From positions 1-6,600 of the forward strand of contig JAJYDH010000368.1 of NCBI GenBank assembly GCA_021777685.1: DNA of 6,600 nt. Reading direction: 5' to 3'. Numbering within the stretch: the stretch's first letter is position 1; the number at the start of each line of letters is the position of its first letter. Source of the DNA: Planctomycetota bacterium. Its GTDB lineage: Bacteria > Planctomycetota > Planctomycetia > Isosphaerales > Isosphaeraceae. Under the pieces are notes generated by a model, which was not told where the DNA came from, did no database searches, and saw only the letters and a program-made list of their open reading frames with translations. The position numbers and the translations under genes are program-made. Of this stretch, positions 1-6,282 are shown in pieces.

Positions 1-36
1 GAGGCTCGGCACCACCCTACAAGATGGGATCTCCCC

Positions 37-42
37 GGAGGA
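37..42 (+). promoter_or_regulatory. Ribosome binding site that sets the gene 1 start
   Basis: GGAGGA lies 8 nt before the ATG at 51. An in-frame ATG at 24 lies upstream of this motif and has no purine-rich site of its own, and the in-frame ATG at 66 is too far away. The site therefore favours 51 as the start. Confidence 0.7.
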
Positions 43-50
43 CTTCGCCG

Positions 51-2123
51 ATGGACTTCGACCTCATGCGGACGAGTCGGACATGGGGCATCGCCCTCGG
101 GGGACTCGTGATGGTGGGCCTGGCCTTCGGAGCCGAACCCGAGGCGTCGCGGTTCCCGACCATCCCGGCCGAGCACTCGCACGCCCGGATGCTGCTCGAC
201 AACGCGATGGGCTACGCCTCGCCGTCGAACAAGATCGTCGACCCCGTCTCCGGCTACCCGTTCGAGGGATGGAACCAGGACCCCAAGCGCGGGCTGTACC
301 TCCGGTCGTTCACCCAGCTCACAGCGATGGGCCAGTGGATGGAGCTGCTCGCCAACGTCGCCGCCGGCAACGCCGACACGCCACACCTCTCGCGGGAGCA
401 GGCCCTCACCCAACTAATCCACCTGGTCAGGACGCTCCGGCAGGACCAGGCCGACCCCAGGCTCTCGGCCAGGGGGCTGCTCGGCAACTTCCTCGACCTG
501 GCCACCGGCAAGCGGCTCGGGCCGCTGGCGTCGAACGTCGACAAGGCGAAGCTCCTCGAAGCGTTCGGCGCGAGGAAGGGCGAGGCGCTCTGGAAGGCCC
601 TCCAGGACGCCGGCTGGATCGTCCCTCGCAAGGATGGGCATGAGGCCGACATCACCCGGGGAGCGGCCTACGGCTACGAGCACTTCAAAGGGCCCCTCGA
701 CCCGTTCAAGGACGAGGCCACGCGGCAGAAGACGATGGCCCTGCTCGACGGCCGGGTTGTCATGCTGATCTTCGGCGACAACTCCAACCTGACCGCCTCC
801 GCCGCCAAGACCATCGGCGCCCTCCTGGGGCCGACCCTCAAGGACAGGCCCGAGGCGGTCGCCCTCCGCCGCGAGCTGGAAGGGTTCCTCGAAGCCCAGT
901 CGACAGGCTACGCCCGGCTCTATGACGAGAAATCCGGCCTCTTCTACTTCGGCTGGGACGCCACCCGCGACCGCCTGTTCGGCTGGGACGACCTGCAAGG
1001 GGTCCGGACGATCGGCCACATGGATTACCTCGTCAACGAGTTCCGAGGCCCCGCCACGTTCATCGCGGTCCGGTACGGCCTGCCGGTCGACGCCATCAAG
1101 AATCTCGGCTTCAAGATGAAGCCCTATCCGATGGCCGACGGCCGTGAGGTCTACACCCTCGCCCCCTGGGAGGGCTCCGCGTTCCAGGCGATGGGCCTCG
1201 GCCTCAGCCTGGGCGAGACGTCCCGGCCGAGCTGGCGGATGCTCTTGAAAAACATCGTCGACATCGAGGTCGATTTCGCCTCGAAGAAGGGTCTGCCCGG
1301 CTTCCTCTCCGAGTCGTACACCGGAGACGGGGCCCAGTACACCGGGACCGTGGGCATCCCCGCCATCACCGTCTCGCCCCGGCCGAGGATCACCGACGCC
1401 GCCTCGCTCTACACCCTGGGCGCGGCCTACTCGATCGCGCCGGCCGAGGTCGAAGGCTTCCTCAAGGCCAACTGGCCCGCGATCTCGAAACTGCTCACCG
1501 ACCACGGGCCGTGGGAAGGCTATAACATCGACCGGAAGGAGATCATCCGGTTCCAGACCACCGCGCACACCCTCGCGCTGATCCTGGGGCTGATCGGCCG
1601 TGGTTCGGAGAACATGAACCTCTACCTGGAATCGAAGGGCCTGCAAGGCCGGCTGGCCGAGTTCTTCGAGGTCGGCGAGGGCGTCGACCTGCTGGCCAAC
1701 GCGCCGGCCTTCGCCTGGACCGCGAAGGGGGACACTCTCGACTCGGGCAAGCGCGACGGGACCTTCTTCGCGAAGGGGGCGAGCCTCGGCCAGTTCGGGA
1801 TCGCCTTCGTCCCCCCGAAGGAGGTGAACCTCTCGGGCGGCCTGCTCACCCTCCGCTACCGCTCGGCCGGGATCGTCGAGCCGGTGACGATCGACCTCAA
1901 GCCGGCGAAGCCCTCGACGGACGACTCCGGCCTGATCTCGCGGAGCATCACCGCCCGGTTGCTCGACACCAAGGGAGGCGAAGGCGAGATCGTCATCCCC
2001 CTGCCGGCCACCCCCGGACTCGCCCGGATCAAGGAGGTGGTCATCTTCCACGAGCGGGCCGAGAAGGGGCCGGTCGACGTGACCGTGATGGGACTCAAGG
2101 TCATGCCGATCGTCCCGAGATGA
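51..2123 (+). CDS. Secreted protein of unassigned family, possibly carbohydrate-active, with C-terminal beta-rich domain
   Basis: Protein of 690 aa, started at 51 because of a good ribosome binding site; the ATG at 24 would only add residues ahead of the signal peptide. The N-terminus is a typical signal peptide: Arg7/Arg10, a hydrophobic stretch at about 12-26, and likely cleavage near 27-28, so export is expected. Residues about 35-545 look mainly helical and rich in aromatic and acidic motifs: a GWD...FGWDDL pair (301-315), GHMDYLVNEFRGP (322-334), PWEGSAF (372-378), FLSESYTGDG (418-427), WEGYN (488-492) and FQTTAHTL (501-508). This pattern suggests an alpha/alpha-barrel glycan-active enzyme; the Glu and Asp residues in these motifs are candidate catalytic residues. 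Residues about 555-688 look like a beta-sandwich, as in carbohydrate-binding modules. I do not recognise the exact family. A helical-barrel glycoside hydrolase or lyase is an inference, and a non-enzymatic secreted protein remains possible. An epimerase gene follows after 206 nt. Confidence 0.85.
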   Translation: MDFDLMRTSRTWGIALGGLVMVGLAFGAEPEASRFPTIPAEHSHARMLLDNAMGYASPSNKIVDPVSGYPFEGWNQDPKRGLYLRSFTQLTAMGQWMELLANVAAGNADTPHLSREQALTQLIHLVRTLRQDQADPRLSARGLLGNFLDLATGKRLGPLASNVDKAKLLEAFGARKGEALWKALQDAGWIVPRKDGHEADITRGAAYGYEHFKGPLDPFKDEATRQKTMALLDGRVVMLIFGDNSNLTASAAKTIGALLGPTLKDRPEAVALRRELEGFLEAQSTGYARLYDEKSGLFYFGWDATRDRLFGWDDLQGVRTIGHMDYLVNEFRGPATFIAVRYGLPVDAIKNLGFKMKPYPMADGREVYTLAPWEGSAFQAMGLGLSLGETSRPSWRMLLKNIVDIEVDFASKKGLPGFLSESYTGDGAQYTGTVGIPAITVSPRPRITDAASLYTLGAAYSIAPAEVEGFLKANWPAISKLLTDHGPWEGYNIDRKEIIRFQTTAHTLALILGLIGRGSENMNLYLESKGLQGRLAEFFEVGEGVDLLANAPAFAWTAKGDTLDSGKRDGTFFAKGASLGQFGIAFVPPKEVNLSGGLLTLRYRSAGIVEPVTIDLKPAKPSTDDSGLISRSITARLLDTKGGEGEIVIPLPATPGLARIKEVVIFHERAEKGPVDVTVMGLKVMPIVPR

Positions 2124-2125
2124 CA

Positions 2126-2165
2126 TCGAATCCCGGGCGACCGGGGGGCATTGGGTTCGAGTTTT
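2126..2165 (+). terminator. Possible intrinsic terminator after gene 1
   Basis: Directly after the TGA of gene 1, TCGAATCCC (2126-2134) can pair with GGGTTCGA (2153-2160): 8 bp with one bulged T and an 18-nt G-rich loop. GTTTT (2161-2165) follows. The T run is short and the loop long, so this is a weak call. It would separate gene 1 from the epimerase gene. Confidence 0.35.
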
Positions 2166-2195
2166 CGCGATCGTTGCGGTATTGGGTTAGGATTT

Positions 2196-2218
2196 CCGGC
2201 CGTCGAGCGGGCGGCCGG
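2196..2218 (+). other. GC-rich hairpin in the leader of the epimerase gene
   Basis: CCGGCCG (2196-2202) and CGGCCGG (2212-2218) form a perfect 7-bp stem with a 9-nt loop. No T run follows, so it is not a standard intrinsic terminator; it could be a leader structure or part of a Rho-dependent end. Just upstream, TAGGAT (2188-2193) resembles a -10 box but has no convincing -35. The rest of the 206-nt spacer shows nothing clear. Confidence 0.3.
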
Positions 2219-2315
2219 CCCCTGGCTCGTTGCCGACCCGCACGGGAGCGGATAGGCTCGCTCGTCCGGGCGGCCTTCGGATGCCCCGAGCTTCGAGGCC
2301 CCCGACCTTCGTCCC

Positions 2316-2322
2316 GAGAGGA
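2316..2322 (+). promoter_or_regulatory. Ribosome binding site that sets the epimerase start
   Basis: GAGAGGA ends 7 nt before the ATG at 2330. The frame is open back to an ATG at 2120 that overlaps the gene 1 stop, but the extra 70 codons read as Arg-rich noise and would bury the signal peptide. The site and the signal peptide agree on 2330. Confidence 0.7.
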
Positions 2323-2329
2323 CCGGACC

Positions 2330-3490
2330 ATGCATCGATTTGTCCCGTTCATCGCCGTCGCCGCCTCGCTCCTCGTGCTACCGGGTCTGGGCGACCCGGC
2401 GAGGGCGGCGGGGCCCGCGGACGGCCCGAGGAGAGTGTCGAGGATGGACTTCGGGAAGACGCCGGGGGGAACGCCGGTCGAGCTTTACACCCTGAGCAAC
2501 GGCCGGATCACGGCCAAGGTGATGACCTACGGCGCGATCCTGACCGAACTGGACGTGCCCGACCGCAACGGCAAGCCCGGGGACGTCGTCCTCGGCTTCG
2601 ACTCGCTCGAAGGCTACCTGGCGGGCCACCCGTACTTCGGGGCGACGGTCGGCCGGGTCGCCAACCGGATCGGCGGCGCGAAGTTCTCGCTCGACGGCAA
2701 GGACTACCAGCTTGCCGTCAACAACGGGCCGAACACCCTCCACGGCGGCAACAAGGGGTTCGACAAGGTCGTCTGGAAGGCCGAGGACGTCTCCGGGCCC
2801 GCCGGCCCGGCCGTCAAGTTCACCTACCGGAGCCCCGACGGCGAGGAGGGGTATCCCGGCAACCTCGACGTCGCCGTGACCTACACCGTCACCGACCAGG
2901 ACGAGCTGAAGATCGACTACAAGGCCACGACCGACAAGGCCACGCCGGTCGTCCTGACCAACCACTCGTACTTCAACCTCGCCGGCCCGGCCTCGGGCAC
3001 GATCCTCGACCACGAGGTGACGCTCGCCGCGAGCAAGTACACCCCGGGCGACGCCGGGATGATCCCCACCGGCGCGATCGAGAGCGTCAAGGGCACACCC
3101 CTGGACTTCACAACGCCGACCCCGATCGGGGCCCGGATCAAGGAGATCAAGGCCGACCCCGTCGGCTACGACCACAACTTCGTGATCGACCCCGGCGCCC
3201 GGCCCGCCGCCCGGGTCCGCGACCCCAGGAGCGGCCGGGTGATGGAGGTCTCCACCACCGAGCCGGGCGTCCAGTTCTACACCGGCAACTTCCTGGACGG
3301 GAAGGTCAAGGGCAAGGGCGGGGTCGCCTACCAGCAGCACCAGGCGTTCTGCCTGGAGACCCAGCACTTCCCCGACTCGGTCCACCACGCCAACTTCCCA
3401 TCGACCATCCTCCGGCCGGGCCAGACGTACACCCAGACGACGATCTACAAGTTCGGCGTCGACTCCGTCCCGGGACTTGATCGGAGGTAA
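2330..3490 (+). CDS. galM: Aldose 1-epimerase (mutarotase), exported
   Basis: Protein of 386 aa of the GalM family, which interconverts the alpha and beta anomers of free aldoses such as glucose and galactose. Family motifs occur in the expected order: GRVANRIGG (from 108, Arg113), NTLHGG (His138), TNHSYFNLAG (His212, the expected general acid), GYDHNF (Asp281), PGVQFYTGN, and CLETQHFPDS with Glu343 as the expected general base. All key residues seem intact, and the catalytic domain has normal length. The N-terminus is a signal peptide (MHRF, a hydrophobic core, then ARA at about 24-26), so the enzyme should work in the periplasm or outside, unlike cytoplasmic E. coli GalM. The preceding secreted protein may release the sugars it acts on; that link is inferred from position. 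It probably has its own promoter, because a 206-nt spacer with a possible terminator precedes it. The family call is firm; the exact sugar is unknown. Confidence 0.95.
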   Translation: MHRFVPFIAVAASLLVLPGLGDPARAAGPADGPRRVSRMDFGKTPGGTPVELYTLSNGRITAKVMTYGAILTELDVPDRNGKPGDVVLGFDSLEGYLAGHPYFGATVGRVANRIGGAKFSLDGKDYQLAVNNGPNTLHGGNKGFDKVVWKAEDVSGPAGPAVKFTYRSPDGEEGYPGNLDVAVTYTVTDQDELKIDYKATTDKATPVVLTNHSYFNLAGPASGTILDHEVTLAASKYTPGDAGMIPTGAIESVKGTPLDFTTPTPIGARIKEIKADPVGYDHNFVIDPGARPAARVRDPRSGRVMEVSTTEPGVQFYTGNFLDGKVKGKGGVAYQQHQAFCLETQHFPDSVHHANFPSTILRPGQTYTQTTIYKFGVDSVPGLDRR

Positions 3491-3517
3491 TTCGTCCGTA
3501 TCCCGTAACCCTCGTTC

Positions 3518-3542
3518 TCACGGTCCGCGGTGCGGTCCGTGA
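3518..3542 (+). terminator. Hairpin after the epimerase gene, candidate terminator
   Basis: TCACGGTCCGC (3518-3528) pairs with GCGGTCCGTGA (3532-3542) around a 3-nt GGT loop, 11 bp with a single T:T mismatch. It starts 28 nt after the TAA of the epimerase gene. No T run follows, so it may act as a 3' end stabiliser or a Rho-assisted end instead of a classic intrinsic terminator. Confidence 0.4.
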
Positions 3543-3569
3543 ATCGTCGTGAGGACAGCTTCGCCTTCC

Positions 3570-3597
3570 TTGCAATCCTCGCCATCTCCACTACATT
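3570..3597 (+). promoter_or_regulatory. Candidate sigma70-type promoter for the symporter operon
   Basis: TTGCAA (3570-3575) and TACATT (3592-3597) are separated by 16 nt; each matches 4 of 6 consensus positions. This lies in the only non-coding gap before the DUF485/symporter pair. The -10 overlaps the left copy of the 10-bp direct repeat, so transcription would begin at about the edge of the MITE-like element. Matches this weak occur by chance, hence the low confidence. Confidence 0.3.
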
Positions 3598-3602
3598 AGG
3601 GC
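3593..3602 (+). repeat. Target-site duplication, left copy
   Basis: ACATTAGGGC, identical to 3831-3840, directly abuts the left inverted terminus of the MITE-like element. Two identical 10-mers placed exactly at both ends are best explained as a target duplication made on insertion. Confidence 0.8.
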
Positions 3603-3651
3603 CAATACCGTGGAATGAGCCTGGACCTGGTTCGCGGAGATGTCTCTGGCT

Positions 3652-3672
3652 CCCTCTCCCTCTGGGAGAGGG
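3652..3672 (+). repeat. Left-arm hairpin of the MITE-like element
   Basis: CCCTCTCCC (3652-3660) and GGGAGAGGG (3664-3672) form a perfect 9-bp palindrome around TCT. The TTGGGGTGAGGGGC tract follows at 3673-3686. An inverted, slightly diverged copy lies at 3743-3781. Confidence 0.85.
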
Positions 3673-3758
3673 TTGGGGTGAGGGGCGCGGCACTTCGGCG
3701 AACGGTTGAAAAGAGCTTCTTCCACCACGTCTGGTCCCGCGATGCCCCTCACCCCCGG

Positions 3759-3781
3759 CCCCTCTCCCAGGGGGAGAGGGG
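3759..3781 (+). repeat. Right-arm hairpin of the MITE-like element
   Basis: CCCCTCTCCC (3759-3768) and GGGAGAGGGG (3772-3781) form a perfect 10-bp palindrome around AGG. It is preceded by GCCCCTCACCCCCGGC (3744-3759), the inverted counterpart of the tract at 3673-3686. Confidence 0.85.
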
Positions 3782-3830
3782 AGACAGAAATGCCTCTGGC
3801 GCAAGCCATTGGATTAATTCAACGGTATTG

Positions 3831-3840
3831 ACATTAGGGC
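3831..3840 (+). repeat. Target-site duplication, right copy
   Basis: ACATTAGGGC, identical to 3593-3602, begins right after the terminal G of the element. The junction of element and duplication creates TTGACA (3828-3833). The remaining 57 nt to the next gene hold a small CGGAC-GAA-GTCCG hairpin (3846-3858) and a ribosome binding site. Confidence 0.8.
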
Positions 3841-3897
3841 TCCTCCGGACGAAGTCCGACCGCGATCGCCGACCGAGGGAAGGAAGGGCTTCCGCCG

Positions 3898-4221
3898 ATG
3901 ACCGACAGGGACCTGCACGCACTCTCCGAGCAAGACCAGGCCCGACTGGCCCGCGCGGTGATGCGCCGCCAGGCGAGCCTGAGCCTCCGCGTGGCCTCCG
4001 TCTTCGTCGTCCTGGTCCTGGGCGTGCCGCTGGTCAATTACCTGAAGCCCGACCTGGCGAACACGCCGGTCCTCGACTTCACGGCGACCTGGCTGTTCCT
4101 CGGCGTGCTGATCTATCCGATCACGGTCCTGCTCTCGTTCTACTTCGTCGGAGCCTCGAACCGGATCGAGGCGAGCTGCGCCGACTGGCGGAAGACCCTG
4201 GCCGAGGAAAGGGACCGATGA
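3898..4221 (+). CDS. DUF485 (YjcH-like) small membrane protein, partner of the symporter
   Basis: Protein of 107 aa with a charged N-terminus, two membrane helices (about 30-49 and 63-84), a short linker with PDLANTPV, and an ASNRIE segment after the second helix. This is the layout of the DUF485 family, typified by E. coli YjcH, whose gene sits beside actP. Such proteins are regularly encoded next to sodium:solute symporters and are thought to assist or form part of the transporter, though their exact role is unsettled. GAGGGAAGGAAGGG (3875-3888) ends 9 nt before the ATG, a good ribosome binding site. Its stop overlaps the symporter start as ATGA (4218-4221), so translation is probably coupled. 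A DUF4212-type small subunit, which pairs with another symporter subfamily, is the main alternative; the sequence between the helices fits DUF485 better. Confidence 0.8.
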   Translation: MTDRDLHALSEQDQARLARAVMRRQASLSLRVASVFVVLVLGVPLVNYLKPDLANTPVLDFTATWLFLGVLIYPITVLLSFYFVGASNRIEASCADWRKTLAEERDR

Positions 4222-6269
4222 GCGGTTTCGCCTGGATACCCGTCCTTTGCGTCGCGCTGATGACGGCCGCGACGATCCTCCTGGGCGTCTACGCGACCCG
4301 GAAGGCGAAGACGGCGTCCGACTTCTTCGTCGCCGGCCGGTCGGTGAGCGTCTTCTGGAACGCCTCGGCGATCTCGGGCGAGTACCTCTCGGCCGCCTCG
4401 TTCATGGGGATCGCCGGCCTGTTGATGAAGAACGGGTATGACGCCCTCTGGTATCCGGTCTGCTACGCGACGGGCTACCTGTTCCTCCTGCTGTTCATCG
4501 CCGGGCCGCTCCGGCGGTTCGGGGCCTACACGATCCCGGACTTCGCCGAGGGGCGGTTCGACAGCCCGGGCTTCCGCAAGGTCGCCGTGACGTTCGTCCT
4601 GTTCATCGGCTTCTTCTACACGATGCCCCAGATGAAGGGTGCGGGACTGACGATGGGTGAGATCCTCAACTGGCCTTACTGGGCGGGGATCGTGCTCGTC
4701 GGGGTGGTGATCACGTTCAACGTCGCCTTCGGCGGGATGAAGGGGATCACCTTCGTCCAGGCGTTCCAGTACTGGGCCAAGCTGTTCGCGATCTCGGCGC
4801 CGATCTTCGTGCTGGCGAATGTCTATGGGGGCTATGGGACAAACCTCGCCGCCAACGCGGGCAAGACCGAGGGGACGGCCCGTGATCTCGTCGGCTCGAA
4901 GATCGAGGGACCTCGGACGGCGATCGTCGCGACGACGCGCGACGAGTCCGCGACCGATCCGGCCTCGACGCCGAGGATTGCACGCGACACGCCGATCACG
5001 ATCAAGGGGGCCGACGCCTATCCGGCGAACGTCCTCGCGTTCTCCCGGGCGGGCAAGACGAGGTTGGAATTCCCGGAAGGGGCGGTGATCGACAAGATCT
5101 TCGCGAATGCATTATTAAAGGCCGATCAACTGCGAGAGCCCTACGAGGAAGGGATCGCGCCGGGACTGCGGGGGCTGGAGGTCGGCGACAGGGTCTTCGT
5201 GCCGAAGGGAGGCGTCCTCGAAGTCTCTCCATATTCGTCCCATCGGCCCGACGGCCTGGAACTTCACGGGCCCCGGGCCGCCCGGATCGAGTTCAAGGAG
5301 AAGACGACGGCGATCCTCAAGGCGGGGTCCTTCGCGCCGAATGCTCCGCCCGACCTGACATGGCTCCGTCCTTTCGGCCCGCTGTCTTCGAAGCATGGCT
5401 ATCCCCTGCTCTACACCTATTCTCTCATCATTGCGCTCATCTGCGGAACGGCGGGACTTCCCCACATCCTCGTCCGGTTCTACACCAACCCGGACGGTCG
5501 GGCCGCCAAGCGGACGACCCTCTGGGTGATGGTGATGCTCGGCGTCTTCTACGTTTTCCCCCCCGTCTGGGGGACGATGGGCCGCAACATCCTGCCGTCG
5601 CTCTACGCGATCAATAAGACCGACGCCGTCGTCATCCGACTGCCGACGATCCTGAAGAGCCCGCTCCTGGGCCAGATCCTCAGCGGGATCACCAGCGCCG
5701 GCGCGTTCGCGGCGTTCATGTCCACGTTCTCGGGCCTGCTCGTGAGCATGTCGGGCGCACTGGCCCACGACATCTACGGCAAGATCCTCCGGCCGAAGTC
5801 GTCGGCCGGTTCGAGACTGGTCGCCTTCAAGGTCGCCGCGATCCTGATCGGCGCGGTGTCGATGGGATTGGGCATGCTCGTCGAATCGTTCGACATCACG
5901 CTGATGGTCGGCTGGGCGTTCGCGATCGCCGCGTGCTCGTACTTCCCGCTCCTCTTGCTCGGGGCCTGGTGGAAGGGGCTGACCAAGGTCGGGGCGGCGG
6001 GCGGGATGCTGATCGGCGGATTGTTGTCGCTTTCGGCGATCGTCTCGACGATGCTGATCGACAAGAAGGTGATCCACCTGGAAGTCTCGCCGCTGGTCCG
6101 GTCGCTCCTGGAACAGCCGGCGATCTGGGGCGTGCCGCTGTCCGTCGGCCTGATGGTCGTGCTCTCGAAGCTGACGCCGGGACTGGTCCCCGCGGACATC
6201 CACCTCAAGATGCTCCGGCTCCACGCCCCCGAGGAGCTGGGGCTCTCGAAGAATTACATCGATCACTGA
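4218..6269 (+). CDS. Sodium:solute symporter (SSS family), ActP/MctC-like, with large periplasmic loop
   Basis: Protein of 683 aa; SSS relatives such as ActP have about 550. It should couple Na+ influx to uptake of a small solute, likely a monocarboxylate such as acetate, pyruvate or propionate; the substrate is inferred only from family resemblance. Visible family features are DFFVAGR (35-41), GEYLSAASFMGIAGL (54-68) in TM2, GGMKGITFVQAFQYW, CGTAGLPHILVRFYTNPDGRAAKRTT (from 409), and AFAAFMSTFSGLL with Ser502-Thr503, where SSS proteins bind Na+. I count about 13 hydrophobic segments. Between TM6 (ending about 202) and TM7 (starting about 395) lies a soluble stretch of about 190 residues, predicted periplasmic for the usual N-out topology. 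The start at 4218 overlaps the previous stop by 4 nt and follows GAGGAAAGGG. The frame is open back to 3615, but that part covers the MITE-like element and the DUF485 gene and is not coding in this frame. Confidence 0.92.
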   Translation: MSGFAWIPVLCVALMTAATILLGVYATRKAKTASDFFVAGRSVSVFWNASAISGEYLSAASFMGIAGLLMKNGYDALWYPVCYATGYLFLLLFIAGPLRRFGAYTIPDFAEGRFDSPGFRKVAVTFVLFIGFFYTMPQMKGAGLTMGEILNWPYWAGIVLVGVVITFNVAFGGMKGITFVQAFQYWAKLFAISAPIFVLANVYGGYGTNLAANAGKTEGTARDLVGSKIEGPRTAIVATTRDESATDPASTPRIARDTPITIKGADAYPANVLAFSRAGKTRLEFPEGAVIDKIFANALLKADQLREPYEEGIAPGLRGLEVGDRVFVPKGGVLEVSPYSSHRPDGLELHGPRAARIEFKEKTTAILKAGSFAPNAPPDLTWLRPFGPLSSKHGYPLLYTYSLIIALICGTAGLPHILVRFYTNPDGRAAKRTTLWVMVMLGVFYVFPPVWGTMGRNILPSLYAINKTDAVVIRLPTILKSPLLGQILSGITSAGAFAAFMSTFSGLLVSMSGALAHDIYGKILRPKSSAGSRLVAFKVAAILIGAVSMGLGMLVESFDITLMVGWAFAIAACSYFPLLLLGAWWKGLTKVGAAGGMLIGGLLSLSAIVSTMLIDKKVIHLEVSPLVRSLLEQPAIWGVPLSVGLMVVLSKLTPGLVPADIHLKMLRLHAPEELGLSKNYIDH

Positions 6270-6282
6270 CAGGAGCCACGCG

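Larger units (their letters stand above)
3603..3830. mobile_element. MITE-like non-autonomous element, 228 bp
   Basis: The element starts CAATACCGT and ends ACGGTATTG, a perfect 9-bp terminal inverted repeat that extends to 14 matches in the first 16 positions. A perfect 10-bp direct repeat flanks it on both sides. Inside, two arms of about 85 bp are imperfect inverted copies of each other, each carrying a CCCTCTCCC/GGGAGAGGG hairpin followed by a GGGGTGAGGGGC-type tract. The middle (about 3687-3742) is unrelated spacer. It encodes no transposase, so a transposase from elsewhere in the genome would have to move it. Open frames across it give peptides such as PHPNPLPEGEG, familiar as spurious 'hypothetical proteins' in many genomes. 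I cannot name the parent insertion sequence. A 10-bp duplication fits some IS4- or ISAs1-related groups, but that is only a suggestion. Confidence 0.8.

Noticed and set aside
414..2126. 570-codon open frame on the - strand opposite gene 1
   Set aside because: It mirrors the GC-rich codon pattern of gene 1; its product is low-complexity in Asp/Glu/Gly/Arg with no recognisable motif, while the + strand has a signal peptide and coherent domains.
2120..2329. Extension of the epimerase to an ATG at 2120 overlapping the gene 1 stop (ATGA)
   Set aside because: It looks like translational coupling, but the added 70 residues are Arg-rich noise, would place the signal peptide internally, and lack a good ribosome binding site.
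2230..3480. 416-codon + strand frame overlapping the epimerase
   Set aside because: A shifted-frame shadow made almost wholly of Arg, Pro, Gly and Asp; the epimerase frame has every catalytic motif.
3641..3795. CRISPR array or tandem repeat
   Set aside because: Only two copies are present and they are inverted, not direct and regularly spaced; they belong to one MITE-like element.
3445..3809. Small - strand frames giving PHPNPLPEGEG and PSPQPSPRGRG peptides
   Set aside because: These are translations of the CCCTCTCCC/GGGTGAGGG arms of the repeat, a known kind of spurious ORF, with no start signal or conserved protein.
3615..4217. In-frame upstream extension of the symporter frame to an ATG at 3615
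   Set aside because: It runs through the MITE-like element and then out of frame across the DUF485 gene, giving Arg/Pro-rich sequence with no family resemblance. The SSS N-terminus, a ribosome binding site and the ATGA overlap all fit 4218.
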